NCBI RefSeq assembly: GCF_030397665.1
Contig: NZ_JAPUBT010000002.1
Coordinates: 529,383 to 593,382, forward strand
Direction: 5' to 3'
From: Janthinobacterium sp. SUN073
GTDB taxonomy: Bacteria; Pseudomonadota; Gammaproteobacteria; Burkholderiales; Burkholderiaceae_D
DNA: 64,000 bases
Shown here: positions 1-12,727 of the stretch, in pieces
How positions within the stretch are numbered: position 1 is the stretch's first letter
Layout: every line of letters starts with the position of its first letter
Notes under the pieces: model-generated
Told to the model about the DNA's origin: nothing
Seen by the model: the letters and a program-made list of their open reading frames with translations, nothing else
The model's database searches: none
Program-made: the position numbers and the translations under genes

Positions 1-2037
1 TACCTTCAACATTCTTGTCGGCAGTAACATGCTTCCTTGTAACATTTCGTTCACCTTGCGGCTGGCCTCGACAAACGCCGGCACCCCGTCCGCAGGCACG
101 CGGTCGCTCGTCACGTCCAGGCGCAGGCTGGCCTGCGCCACGCGGCCCGTAAAGGCCAGCGCCTCGGTCAGCCTGAAGGCGCTGTTGTCGATACTGTTCT
201 GCGCCGGCTGGTACCGGGCGTCCGCCTGTTCCGGCAGCACAACCTCAAAATCATAGGTGGAGATCGAAGGATACATGGGCACCAGCAGCGGATGGCTGCG
301 CTTGACGATATCCGGCACATAGAACTGCTCCGTCAGATTGACGGGCTTGTAGCGCATCAGCCAGCCCTGGTCATTCTTTTCCATGAACTTGCTGATGCGG
401 TAGCGTAAATCGACCGTCATGCGGTTGTTCACGCGGTCATCGCTGACGAGCGGCTCGGCCAGCATGCTGAAGTCCGCGTAGCGGCGCCCCATCGAGCCTT
501 CATAGGCCTGGCGCAACTGCTGCGCGCTCAGGCCTGCCAGTTGCACGCGCATGCGTTCGGCGCCCGTGCCCGCCATGGAAATGCGCACCTGCATGTCGGC
601 AGGCTGGTCGAAGGCGCTGACTGTCACGCGTTCGCTGCGCTTGTCCGTGATCAATGCCGGATCCGTCTGTGGCGCAATCGTGTCCAGCGCCTTGCCCGTG
701 GCATTGACCACCAGCACTTGCGCGCCGCCATGCGCCTGGCCCATGTTATCGAGCAAACCGTGCTGCCCCAGGCGGGTGGGATCGAGGAAGTATGTCTTGC
801 CATCAACGTGTACGCGCACGATGGCGTGGTCGAACAACAAGGGACTGGGCAGCATGCGGTCCAGGCCCTTGCGCATTTCGGTCGACACCAGCACGGGTTC
901 GGCGACGATGCCCAGTTCCCGCAGCATGGCCACCATCAGCAACGACTTGTCCTTGCAATCGCCATAGCGGCGCTGCAGCACCTGGGCAGGTGGAAACGGC
1001 CGGTGCGAACTCTCGCCCATCGACAGCGACAGATAGCGGATCTCGTTCTGCACAAATTCCAGCACCTTGACCACCTGCTGCGAGGGCGCGCCCGTGGCGC
1101 CCGCGGCGCGTAGTGCGTCCTTCACGGCGGCGCCGCCCGCTGGCGTATCGAACAGTCCCTGCGCCCACTGATTGACTTCCTTCCAGCTGCCCAGTTCGGA
1201 AAACTGGATCCAGCGGTAAGTCGACACATCGGCCGGCACATATGGCTCGGCCACCACCGCCGGCAGGTCGCGTGCCTCGAAGCGCAGGATGCGGCGGCCA
1301 TTGCGTCGCTGTTCTTTGGGTGCAATGGCGAGGTTGCCACCCTGCATGCGGTAGGCGATGCCGCGCTGCTCGGGCATGTCAAGCGTGATGCGCCGCAAGC
1401 CCACGGGCACAGGACTGTCCCACGCGGCGGCGTCGAAGAACTTGCCGTCAAACACAGGATTCTGGCCCAGCACCGTGTACGCCACTTCCAATGTATCGCC
1501 CACGCGCACGTCATCGGTGACGATGGCGGCCGTGATCGCACCCGAATACACGCCTTGCGACAACCCCGTTTCGCGCTGCAGGAAACGGATATCGGCCGAC
1601 GCCAGCTTGTCGATCACCTGATCGCCACGCACGATGCGCAGGCGGTGCAGCTGCACACGCTGATAATCGGGCTGGAACGCGATTTCGTACTGACCCAGCG
1701 CCGATACGCTGGACGCCTCATTGGCAATCAATGCCCGGTGGATATAGTAGGCGCTCTGTTCGCCCACATGAAATTGCACGTCGGACAAGCGGATTGCCAG
1801 CGGACTGTCCTTGGCGGCGGGGGGCAGCTGGCTGATGCTATCGACCCAAGCGGGGAACGGAACGGCGCGCGTAAAGGCGGCCTCGGCCAGTTGCACACTG
1901 CGCATGCCGGCAACCGGCGTGAAGGGAGCTTCGGTGGCGGCGGAAGCGAAGGAAAGCGCTCCATGGGAGACAAGAATAGACAGCAACAGGACTGGCCATG
2001 CACGCGGCAACAGCGCTGACAAATGTAATGCGAACAT
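1..2037 (-). CDS. DUF3857 / transglutaminase-like protein (3' end outside window)
   Basis: The gene starts at ATG 2037 and reads without a stop to base 1, giving 679 visible residues; the C-terminus lies outside the window. Residues 1-33 look like a signal peptide (hydrophobic run after PRAWP), so the protein is probably periplasmic or membrane-attached. The N-terminal third (about residues 60-250) has the DUF3857 beta-rich pattern. A transglutaminase-like core follows with RYGDCKDKS (candidate nucleophile Cys361), then FDHAIV and FLDPT, which supply the His and Asp of a cysteine-protease-type triad. Proteins of this class are large and uncharacterised; a cross-linking or peptidase role is inferred from the triad only. 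The next gene upstream on this strand ends 126 bases away, and the AT-rich stretch 2038-2110 is the likely promoter. Confidence 0.85.
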   Translation of the reverse strand, partial: MFALHLSALLPRAWPVLLLSILVSHGALSFASAATEAPFTPVAGMRSVQLAEAAFTRAVPFPAWVDSISQLPPAAKDSPLAIRLSDVQFHVGEQSAYYIHRALIANEASSVSALGQYEIAFQPDYQRVQLHRLRIVRGDQVIDKLASADIRFLQRETGLSQGVYSGAITAAIVTDDVRVGDTLEVAYTVLGQNPVFDGKFFDAAAWDSPVPVGLRRITLDMPEQRGIAYRMQGGNLAIAPKEQRRNGRRILRFEARDLPAVVAEPYVPADVSTYRWIQFSELGSWKEVNQWAQGLFDTPAGGAAVKDALRAAGATGAPSQQVVKVLEFVQNEIRYLSLSMGESSHRPFPPAQVLQRRYGDCKDKSLLMVAMLRELGIVAEPVLVSTEMRKGLDRMLPSPLLFDHAIVRVHVDGKTYFLDPTRLGQHGLLDNMGQAHGGAQVLVVNATGKALDTIAPQTDPALITDKRSERVTVSAFDQPADMQVRISMAGTGAERMRVQLAGLSAQQLRQAYEGSMGRRYADFSMLAEPLVSDDRVNNRMTVDLRYRISKFMEKNDQGWLMRYKPVNLTEQFYVPDIVKRSHPLLVPMYPSISTYDFEVVLPEQADARYQPAQNSIDNSAFRLTEALAFTGRVAQASLRLDVTSDRVPADGVPAFVEASRKVNEMLQGSMLLPTRMLKV

Positions 2038-2163
2038 TGACAATTTAAGTAAGGAAATTATCAATTATAGATTAATTAACCTCATTGTATTGCTGAAAGG
2101 AAAAACTTCTTGATTAGCAAAGCATTGCGCCAGAAGCTGGCGTATCGGCGCCGGGCCAATCCC

Positions 2164-3540
2164 TCAGGCGCAGCGCACTTCGCCGAAATGCTGGGCCAAA
2201 GTCAGGCCCAGTCCCTGCTCCACGGCGTTTTCCACCTGTGCCGCCAGCGCGGCCGCTTCTTCGGCCGCCTTGATGTCGCGCTCATTGGTGGAACCTGCCG
2301 GATAGCCGGAATTGACGCGCATGCCGCCGAAGACGAACAAGCGGTAGACGTCGGCCAGGCTGATGCGGTTGACATTGCCCAGCAAAACCCAATGGTCGGA
2401 ACTGTCGGCCACGCGCTTGCCCCACTGCACGCGCACGGCGCCATCCACATTGACTCGTCCCACCCAGCCCTGCTGCACCATCTTGTCGAGCAGGGTTTCC
2501 ATCTCTTCGAAGCCCAGGCGCGTGCTGCGGCGTATCTCGGCCGCGCCCACCAGGGCCGAATCGGCGCAGTGACAGGCCCGGTGCAGCACTTTCAAGATGG
2601 CGACGGCATCGACGAATTCGCTGCCCGGCGCCGCCTCGTACCACCAGCGTTCGTATTTCACGACGGGCAAGGCGGCCACCAGCAAGGCGCCCACCAGAGT
2701 GATCATCCAGCTCAGGTATATCCACACGAGGAACAGCGGCAAGGCGGCCAGCGCGCCATAGATGCGCGAATAGGTGGGGAACTCCTGGATGAATTCACCG
2801 AAGCCCCGCTTGGCCACCTCGAACGCCAGCGCCGCCAGCAAGCCGCCCCAGGCCGCGTCGCGCCAGTCCACGTCGCGGTTCGGCACGGCGATGTACAGCA
2901 AGGTAAACGCCAGCATGGTCAGGCCGATCGACACCAGCGTGTAAAACACGGCGCCGAGGAAAGGCACGGCGCCCACCACGCCGCTGGTGGCCATGAAGAG
3001 GCGCGACGTCACCGTCAGCGAGACACCCACCAGCAGCGGCCCCAGGGTGACGATGGCCCAGTAGACGAGCAGGCGCTTGGTCCAGCGGCGCTCCTGGCGC
3101 ACGCGCCAGATGCGGTTGAAGACGCGCTCGATCAAGCCCATCATGCCCACCGAAGTGACGATCAGGGCACCCGCGCCGATGGCCGACAGGCGCGTGGCTT
3201 TCGAGGCAAACGTGGTCAAATAATCGAGGATGGTGTTCGAAATGCCCTTGGGCATCACGCTTTGCACAAAATAGTCTTCCAGCGCGTGGCGGAAGGTATT
3301 AAACAGGGGGAAAGTGGTGAAGATGGCCAGGGCCAGGGTGAGCAGCGGCACCAGCGCGAACACGGTGGCGAAGGTCAGGCTGCCGGCCACTTGCGGCAAG
3401 CTTTCCTCGCGCACGCGGCGGCGTGCGAACTGCAGCAGGTCGCGCGTTTCGGACCACGTCAGGCCGCGCACGATGGCCAGGCCCATGCTCAGGGCGCGCC
3501 ACAGGTATTGAAAGATGGGGAGTATATATTTTGAAAACAT
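2164..3540 (-). CDS. YihY/BrkB-family inner-membrane protein
   Basis: Encodes 458 residues from ATG 3540 (a TTG two codons upstream is the alternative). The first 290 residues hold about six hydrophobic segments with the YihY/virulence-factor BrkB signature: SLTFATVFALVPLL near residue 60, SVGMMGLIERVFNRIWR near 130, and a final pair around FPTYSRIYGALAALPLFLVWIYL. The last 150 residues are soluble and resemble a winged-helix-like tail seen in longer YihY proteins. The family was once annotated as RNase BN in error; its transport or envelope role remains undefined. It is divergent from the wrbA-like operon, with only 64 bases between the start codons, so both promoters must lie in 3541-3604. 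Confidence 0.9.
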   Translation of the reverse strand: MFSKYILPIFQYLWRALSMGLAIVRGLTWSETRDLLQFARRRVREESLPQVAGSLTFATVFALVPLLTLALAIFTTFPLFNTFRHALEDYFVQSVMPKGISNTILDYLTTFASKATRLSAIGAGALIVTSVGMMGLIERVFNRIWRVRQERRWTKRLLVYWAIVTLGPLLVGVSLTVTSRLFMATSGVVGAVPFLGAVFYTLVSIGLTMLAFTLLYIAVPNRDVDWRDAAWGGLLAALAFEVAKRGFGEFIQEFPTYSRIYGALAALPLFLVWIYLSWMITLVGALLVAALPVVKYERWWYEAAPGSEFVDAVAILKVLHRACHCADSALVGAAEIRRSTRLGFEEMETLLDKMVQQGWVGRVNVDGAVRVQWGKRVADSSDHWVLLGNVNRISLADVYRLFVFGGMRVNSGYPAGSTNERDIKAAEEAAALAAQVENAVEQGLGLTLAQHFGEVRCA

Positions 3541-3565
3541 GTGCAAAATCAGAACGGCGCCATGA

Positions 3566-4622
<1,057 letters not shown>

Positions 4623-4626
<4 letters not shown>

Positions 4627-6053
4627 TCGAACAAGCAGTGCATGACCAAGCCGACTTCCTCGCCGCCTGCCGCAACCTGCTGGGCGACACCTATGTCCTT
4701 ACCCTGGACGCCGACATGGCGCCCTTCCTCACCGACTGGCGCGACCGTTTTACAGGCAAGGCCCTGGCCGTGCTGCGCCCCGCCACGGTCGACGAAGTGG
4801 CTGGCGTGCTGCGCGCGTGCGCGCAATGGCAAGTCCCCGTCGTGCCGCAAGGCGGCAATACAGGGCTGGTCCTGGGCAGCATCCCGGACGCTGCTGGCAC
4901 GGCCATCGTGCTGTCGCTGGCGCGCCTGAACAGCATCCGCGCGCTCGACCCCGTCAACCGCACCATCACCGTCGACGCGGGCTGCATCCTGCAAACCATC
5001 CAGGAAGCGGCGGCCGCCGCCGGCTGCCTGTTCCCCCTGTCGCTGGCGGCCGAAGGCAGTTGCACCATCGGCGGCAACCTGGCCACCAACGCGGGCGGTA
5101 CGGCCGTGCTGCGCTACGGCAATACGCGCGAGTTGTGTCTGGGCCTGGAAGTGGTCACGCCGCAGGGCGAGATCTGGAGCGGCTTGCGCGGTTTGCGCAA
5201 GGACAATACCGGCTACGACTTGCGCGACCTGTACATCGGTGCTGAGGGCACCCTGGGCGTGATCACGGGTGCGGTGATGAAACTGTACCCGCAGCCGAAA
5301 GCCTGCATCACGGCGCTGGCTGCCATGCCCTCGCCCGCCCACGCCCTGCGTTTGTTAAGCCTGATGCAGGACCATTGCGGCGCCAGCCTGACGGGTTTTG
5401 AACTGATGTCGCAGTATTGCTTGCAACTGGTGGCGCAGCAGTTCCCCCAGCTGCCGCGCCCATTTACCTCCCCGCATGGCCAGTACGTGTTGCTGGAGCT
5501 ATCCAGCAGCCAGTCCGAGGCGCACGCCGTGGAATTGCTCGAAGCGAGCATCGGCGCGGCGCTGGAAGACGAGTTGATAGAAGACGCCGTCGTCGCCAGT
5601 TCCGTGGCCCAGTCCGAAGGCCTGTGGCAGCTGCGCGAGCACATTCCGCTGGCGCAGGCGCAGGCGGGCAAGAACATCAAGCACGATATCTCGCTGCCCA
5701 TTTCCCGCATCGCCGATTTCATCGCCGTCACTGACGTGGCCCTGGAAGCGGCCTTCCCCGGTTGCCAGCTCGTATGCTTCGGCCACCTGGGCGACGGCAA
5801 CCTGCATTACAACGTGGCGCCGCCGCCCGGCATGACGGACACGGTTTTCCTGTCCAACCAGGATGCCATCAACCGCATCGTGCACGACAAGGTCCACGCT
5901 TTTGGTGGTTCCATCTCGGCCGAACACGGCATCGGCACCCTCAAAAAGGACGACCTGGCGCGCTACAAATCGCCGCTGGAACTGCAGCTGATGCGCGCCG
6001 TGAAGCAGGCGCTGGACCCGCAGAACATCATGAATCCGGGGAAGATCCTGTGA
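4623..6053 (+). CDS. FAD-linked oxidase of the D-lactate/glycolate dehydrogenase (GlcD) family
   Basis: Encodes 476 residues. The PCMH-type FAD-binding domain is seen in VPQGGNTGLVLGS (about residue 78) and GSCTIGGNLATNAGGTAVLRYGNTRE (about residues 145-170). The C-terminal FAD-oxidase domain ends with the typical SAEHGIGTLKKDDL...DPQNIMNPGKIL. It should oxidise a D-2-hydroxyacid with FAD and pass electrons to the quinone pool or another carrier. The substrate cannot be read from sequence: candidates include D-lactate, D-2-hydroxyglutarate and glycolate. Sharing an operon with a quinone reductase fits a redox role. Its stop overlaps the next start by four bases. Confidence 0.9.
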
Positions 6054-6478
6054 GAACACCATTCTTCCTGTTCGCCATCTGCGCCAGCATGGCCGGCCAT
6101 GCTGGCGCGCAGGACGTCTACAAATGCGTGCAGGATGGACAGACCAGCTACAGCACCGCGCCCTGCACGGGCGGCCAGTTGCAGATCCTGGAAATCCCGC
6201 CTCCCCCGCCTGCCGTCGACAAGGGCGCGGCCACGCGCCAGCAACGGGTGGCCAGCCAGATGGAAGCGGCGCGCAAGAAGCAGGAAAATCTGGCAGACCA
6301 GGCGCGCGAACGGGCCGCCAGGCAGAAGGAAACGCATGACAAGCATTGCGCCCAGCTGCGCCTGGAGCAAAAATGGGCGGAGCAAGACGCCGTCGGCGCG
6401 GGCGACAAGAACCGCGACGCGGCGCAACTGAAAGCGCGGCGCGCCGGCGAACGCCTGGCCGTCGAATGCGGCAATTGA
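6050..6478 (+). CDS. DUF4124-containing secreted protein
   Basis: Starts at GTG 6050, inside the stop of the oxidase gene (GTGA), and encodes 142 residues. Residues 1-20 (RTPFFLFAICASMAGHAGA) form a signal peptide. DVYKCVQDGQTSYSTAPC is the DUF4124 signature with its paired cysteines, followed by an alanine/glutamate/arginine-rich helical tail (about residues 60-140), probably coiled coil. Small periplasmic proteins of this type are common in betaproteobacteria and have no known activity. The frame was found by reading through the overlap, since the natural start is a GTG. Confidence 0.8.
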   Translation: MRTPFFLFAICASMAGHAGAQDVYKCVQDGQTSYSTAPCTGGQLQILEIPPPPPAVDKGAATRQQRVASQMEAARKKQENLADQARERAARQKETHDKHCAQLRLEQKWAEQDAVGAGDKNRDAAQLKARRAGERLAVECGN

Positions 6479-9063
6479 GTGCGCCGCTGGCCAGCCCGGC
6501 GACGACGCGCCTGCTGTCGCGCTGGCTGCTGCTGGGCGAATGGCGCGCGCATCCCGTGCGCGCCCTCGTCGCCATACTCGCCATCGCCATCGGCGTGTCC
6601 TTGGGCTTTGCCATCCATTTGATCAACGCGGCCGCCTTCAACGAATTTTCCACGGCCGTCAAAAGCCTGTCCGGCCAGGCCGACGTGCAGGTGGCCGGGC
6701 GCGAAGCGCTGTTCGATGAAAGCATCTACCCATGGCTGGCGCAGCGCGACGGCGTGGCCGTGGCCTCGCCCGTGCTGGACCTGCACGCCGCGGTGGCAGA
6801 CGGTGCCGGCAAGGACGGCGGTCCGCTGCACATCCTGGCGCTCGACGTCTTCCGCGCCGGCTTCATCTCGCCCGACCTGATCGGCGCGTCCGCCGAGGGC
6901 CAGCCTTTCGACACCCTGGCCGACGACGCCATCTTTTTATCGCCGGCCGCCTTGCGCTGGCTAGCTGTGGCGCAGGGCGACACGATTGCCCTGCAATCGG
7001 GTACGGGCCAGGTGCCGCTGCGCGTGGCCGGTTCGCTGCAGCGCGCGCGCGCCGGCCAGCGCATCGCCGTAATGGATATCGGCGCGGCGCAGTGGCGTTT
7101 CAACAAACTGGGCAAGCTGTCGCGCATCGATCTGAAACTGCGCCAGGGCGTCAACCGCGATGCCTTCCAGTCGGATCTCGCGCGCGCACTGGAAGCGCAA
7201 TACCCGGGGCGCTTCCAGGTGGGCCAGCCGAATGACGAAAACCAGAATAGCCGCAACAATAACCTCAGCCGCGCCTACCGGGTCAACCTGACGGTGCTGG
7301 CCCTGGTGGCCCTGTTTACGGGCGCCTTTTTGGTGTTTTCCACGCAGGCGCTGTCCGTCATCCGCCGCCGCGGCCAGTTCGCGCTGCTGCGCGTGCTGGG
7401 CATGGAGCGGGGACAATTGCTGCGCCAGGTGCTGCTGGAAGGCGCCAGCCTGGGCGTGGTCGGCGCCGCGCTGGGCATCGCCGGCGGTTATGCCATGGCC
7501 GCCGTGGCCCTGCGCTTCTTCGGCGGCGACCTGGGCGCCGGCTATTTCGCGGGCGTGCAGCCGCAGGTGCAGTTCACGCCCGTCGCCGCCTTCGTGTATT
7601 TTGCGCTCGGCCTCGGTGTCGCCTTGCTGGGCTGCGCCGCGCCCGCGCTGGAAGCGGCGCGCGCGGCACCCGCCATCGCCCTGAAATCAGGCAGCGAAGA
7701 AGTGGTGACGACGCGCCTGGCAAAAACCTGGCCCGCGCTGGCTTGTTTGCTGCTGGCCGGTGCCCTGACGTTCTTGCCACCCGTGTTCGAGCTGCCCCTG
7801 TTCGGCTATCTGTCCATCGCCCTGCTGCTGATCGGCGCCATCGCCCTGATGCCGCAGCTGGCGGCCGTCGTCTTCCGCTTCCTGCAGCGCGCCTGGCTGC
7901 GCACGGACACGAGCAGCCACGCGCCCGTGCGCAGCCTGACCCTGTCCCGCCTGGCGAACGCCTCGGGCCAGGCTGGCATCGCGCTCGGTGGCGTGCTGTC
8001 GAGTTTCAGCCTGATGGTGGCGATGGCCATCATGGTGTCAAGTTTCCGCGTTTCCGTCGACGACTGGCTGCTGCAGATCTTGCCGGCCGATGTGTATACG
8101 CGCACGGCCGCCAGCGGCGGCACGGCGGGCCTGAACCCGCGCGAACAAGCCGCCATCAGCGCCCTGCCCGGCGTGGCCAGGGTGGATTTCCAGCGCCTGC
8201 GCTCGCTGTCGCTGGCGTCCGACCGCCCGAATGTGATGCTGCTGGCGCGCCCCGTCAACCTGGCCGATCCGGGAAAAAGCATGGTGCTGGTGGGCGATAC
8301 CCTGCCCGTGCCAGCAGGTAGCCTGCCCGTCTGGCTGTCCGAGGCGGCGGCCGACCTGTACAACCACAAGCCGGGTGACAGCATCAAGCTGCCGCTGGCG
8401 GGCGGCTTGCACCGGTTCTTCATCGCCGGCATCTGGCGCGACTATGCGCGCTCGTCCGGCGCCATCCAGATGCCGCTGGACGACTACCGCGCGCTGACGG
8501 GCGACCTCGATGTCAGCGATGCGGCCCTGTGGCTGGCCAAGGATGCCACGGGCGACGCGCTGCAGCAGCGCCTGAAAGCGCTGCCCTTCGGCGCCAGCCT
8601 GGAAGTATCGAACCCGTCGGCCATCCGCGCCCTGAGCCTGCAGATTTTCGACCGCAGCTTCGCCGTCACGTATTTATTGGAAGCCATCGCCATCGTCATC
8701 GGCCTGTTCGGCGTGGCCGCCACGTTCTCCGCGCAGACCCTGGCGCGCGCCCGCGAATTTGGCATGCTGCGCCACGTGGGCGTGACGCGCGGGCAGATTT
8801 TAGCCATCCTGGCGCTGGAAGGCGGCGCGCTGACAGCGCTGGGCATCGCCACCGGCTTTGTTTTGGGTCTGTTGATCAGCTTTGTGCTGGTCTTCATCGT
8901 CAATCCGCAATCGTTCCACTGGACCATGCAACTGCACTTGCCGTGGCCCTTGATCGCCACCGTGGCCGCCGCCCTGCTGACGGCAGCCGCCCTCACTGCC
9001 CTCATCGCGGGCCGGCAAGCCCTGTCCGCTGGCCCCATCCGCGCCGTCAGGGAGGACTGGTAA
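6466..9063 (+). CDS. FtsX-type ABC transporter permease with two permease modules
   Basis: Encodes 865 residues from ATG 6466, overlapping the DUF4124 gene by 13 bases. There is an N-terminal membrane helix (about residues 30-55), a large periplasmic domain, three helices around residues 280-430, a second membrane block near 430-500, another periplasmic domain, and three C-terminal helices (about 740-850). This duplicated arrangement is that of long FtsX/MacB-fold permeases linked to lipoprotein or lipid handling. FtsX permeases need a cytoplasmic ATPase, but none is adjacent: upstream is a DUF4124 gene and downstream an AttH-type gene. In many genomes an ATPase-permease-AttH triplet occurs, so the ATPase may have been lost or lie elsewhere (lolD at 58695 is one candidate by inference only). 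Confidence 0.88.
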   Translation: MRQLSAPLASPATTRLLSRWLLLGEWRAHPVRALVAILAIAIGVSLGFAIHLINAAAFNEFSTAVKSLSGQADVQVAGREALFDESIYPWLAQRDGVAVASPVLDLHAAVADGAGKDGGPLHILALDVFRAGFISPDLIGASAEGQPFDTLADDAIFLSPAALRWLAVAQGDTIALQSGTGQVPLRVAGSLQRARAGQRIAVMDIGAAQWRFNKLGKLSRIDLKLRQGVNRDAFQSDLARALEAQYPGRFQVGQPNDENQNSRNNNLSRAYRVNLTVLALVALFTGAFLVFSTQALSVIRRRGQFALLRVLGMERGQLLRQVLLEGASLGVVGAALGIAGGYAMAAVALRFFGGDLGAGYFAGVQPQVQFTPVAAFVYFALGLGVALLGCAAPALEAARAAPAIALKSGSEEVVTTRLAKTWPALACLLLAGALTFLPPVFELPLFGYLSIALLLIGAIALMPQLAAVVFRFLQRAWLRTDTSSHAPVRSLTLSRLANASGQAGIALGGVLSSFSLMVAMAIMVSSFRVSVDDWLLQILPADVYTRTAASGGTAGLNPREQAAISALPGVARVDFQRLRSLSLASDRPNVMLLARPVNLADPGKSMVLVGDTLPVPAGSLPVWLSEAAADLYNHKPGDSIKLPLAGGLHRFFIAGIWRDYARSSGAIQMPLDDYRALTGDLDVSDAALWLAKDATGDALQQRLKALPFGASLEVSNPSAIRALSLQIFDRSFAVTYLLEAIAIVIGLFGVAATFSAQTLARAREFGMLRHVGVTRGQILAILALEGGALTALGIATGFVLGLLISFVLVFIVNPQSFHWTMQLHLPWPLIATVAAALLTAAALTALIAGRQALSAGPIRAVREDW

Positions 9064-10139
9064 TGCGCCATGTGACTTGTTTATTGTTGTTCTGCAGCGC
9101 CGCCGCCATCGCCGCGCCGCCCGCCTTCGCCCCCGTCACGCCGCTGCCGGCCGGCCAAAGCCTGCGCCTGCCGCACGATTTCGGCGCCCATCCCGCGTAC
9201 AAGACGGAATGGTGGTACGCCACGGGCTGGGTCAAAACCGCCGGCGGCGAGCAGCTGGGCTACCAGGTAACCTTCTTTCGCAGCGCCACGGCGACCGATG
9301 CGGATAATCCCAGCGCGTTTGCGCCGAAACAGCTGATCATCGGCCATGCGGCCCTGTCCGATCCCAAGGTGGGCAAGCTGCTGCACGACGAGAAAAGCGC
9401 GCGCGAAGGCTTCGGCCTGGCCTACGCCAAGGTGGGCGACACGGATGTGAAACTGGACGACTGGCGCATGCAGCGGCAAGCGGACGGCAGCTATCAGGTC
9501 AGCCTGGCCGCGCGCGACTTTACATTGCAGCTGACCCTGACCCCCACGCAGCCCGTGCTGCTGCAAGGCGTTGGCGGCTACTCGCGCAAGGGCGCGCGGC
9601 CCGCGCAAAGCAGTTACTATTACAGCGAGCCGCAGCTTGCTACCCGTGGCACGATCGCGCGCGCGGGCGGCAAGCCCGAAGCCGTGACGGGCACCACCTG
9701 GCTCGATCACGAGTGGTCCAGCCAGGTGCTCGATGCGGACGCCAGCGGCTGGAACTGGATAGGCGCCAACCTCGATGATGGCGGCGCGCTGATGGCCTTC
9801 CAGATCCGCAGCAAGACAGGTGCTAAACTATGGGCGCACGCGACATGGCGCGATGCGTCCGGCAAGACAACGCAGTTCGCCCCCGGCGACGTCGATTTCA
9901 CGCCCACGCAGCTGTGGCGCTCGCCCCGCACGCAAGCCGAATACCCGGTCGCCACCGAAATTCGTACGGGCCCCACGCGCTGGCAAATCAAGCCGCTGCA
10001 AGCCGACCAGGAACTCGATTCGCGCCGTTCGACAGGCGCCGTGTACTGGGAAGGCGCCGTGACGGTGGAGCGCGATGGCCAGCCCGTGGGCCGCGCCTAC
10101 CTGGAAATGACGGGCTACGTGCAGCCGATGAAGTTATAA
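9063..10139 (+). CDS. AttH/CrtC-like lipocalin-domain protein
   Basis: Encodes 358 residues; its ATG shares one base with the TAA of the permease gene. Residues 1-18 are a signal peptide (VTCLLLFCSAAAIAAPP). The body has the CrtC/AttH pattern: HPAYKTEWWYATGWV (about residue 44), GYSRKG, SSYYYSEPQLATRG, and TTWLDHEWSSQVL...GWNWIGANLDDGGALMAFQIR (about residues 215-255). The family includes carotenoid 1,2-hydratase, but most members next to an FtsX permease are thought to bind lipids or hydrophobic cargo. There are no carotenoid genes in the window, so hydratase activity is unlikely. A periplasmic partner of the permease is the best inference. Confidence 0.87.
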   Translation: MRHVTCLLLFCSAAAIAAPPAFAPVTPLPAGQSLRLPHDFGAHPAYKTEWWYATGWVKTAGGEQLGYQVTFFRSATATDADNPSAFAPKQLIIGHAALSDPKVGKLLHDEKSAREGFGLAYAKVGDTDVKLDDWRMQRQADGSYQVSLAARDFTLQLTLTPTQPVLLQGVGGYSRKGARPAQSSYYYSEPQLATRGTIARAGGKPEAVTGTTWLDHEWSSQVLDADASGWNWIGANLDDGGALMAFQIRSKTGAKLWAHATWRDASGKTTQFAPGDVDFTPTQLWRSPRTQAEYPVATEIRTGPTRWQIKPLQADQELDSRRSTGAVYWEGAVTVERDGQPVGRAYLEMTGYVQPMKL

Positions 10140-10178
10140 ACAGTACCGCAAGCAAAAAGTAAATCAAAGCGAAAAACA

Positions 10179-12041
<1,863 letters not shown>

Positions 12042-12043
12042 TC

Positions 12044-12718
12044 ATGAACGCACTTTTTCACGCCAACCTGGGCATCACCGATTTCTGGACCTTTTTACTG
12101 GGGACCATCTTCATCGTCATCCTGCCCGGCCCCAATTCCATGTATGTGCTGTCGGTCGCCGCCCAGCGCGGCGTGCGGCCCGCCTACCAGGGCGCCTTCG
12201 GCATCTTCGCCGGCGACCTGATTTTGATGGTGCTGTCGGCCTGCGGCGTGGCCTCGCTGCTCAAAGCCAGCCCGGCCCTGTTCTATGTCGTGAAATACAT
12301 CGGCGCGGCCTACCTGGGCTGGATTGGCCTGCAGATGCTGATAGGCTGCTGGCGCAAGCTGCGCGCGCCCGCACCGGCTGAAGGCGAAGCGGTGGCGGTA
12401 ACGGCCCCCGTCAAGGAAAGCGACCCGTTCCGCAAGGCCCTGATCATCAGCCTGATGAATCCGAAGGCGATCCTGTTCTTCATCTCGTTTTTCATCCAGT
12501 TCGTCGACCCGGCCTTTTCAAAGCCCGTGCTGTCCTTCATCGGCCTGGGCCTGATCTGCCAGGTGATCAGTTTCAGCTACCTGACGGCCATCATCTTTGT
12601 CGGCGCGCGCCTGGCCGAGACCTTCCGCCGCCGTCGCCGCCTGTCGGCCGGCATGGGCGGCGGCGTGGGCGCCATGTTCATCGGCTTCGGCGCGAAGCTC
12701 GCCACGGCTACCCTGTAA
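12044..12718 (+). CDS. LysE-family amino-acid exporter
   Basis: Encodes 224 residues with about six hydrophobic helices. The family signature is seen in GTIFIVILPGPNSMYVLSVA (about residues 22-41), followed by GAYLGWIGLQMLIG near 87-101 and NPKAILFFISFFIQFV near 145. LysE-family proteins export amino acids or related small molecules by proton antiport; the substrate is not predictable. It lies two bases after the ABC exporter and nine before the threonine-aldolase-like gene, suggesting joint control of amino-acid metabolism and efflux. Confidence 0.9.
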   Translation: MNALFHANLGITDFWTFLLGTIFIVILPGPNSMYVLSVAAQRGVRPAYQGAFGIFAGDLILMVLSACGVASLLKASPALFYVVKYIGAAYLGWIGLQMLIGCWRKLRAPAPAEGEAVAVTAPVKESDPFRKALIISLMNPKAILFFISFFIQFVDPAFSKPVLSFIGLGLICQVISFSYLTAIIFVGARLAETFRRRRRLSAGMGGGVGAMFIGFGAKLATATL

Positions 12719-12727
12719 GGAACTACC

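Noticed and set aside
9063-10139. Carotenoid 1,2-hydratase function for the AttH/CrtC-like gene
   Set aside because: No carotenoid genes nearby and context with an FtsX permease; the family name does not establish the activity.
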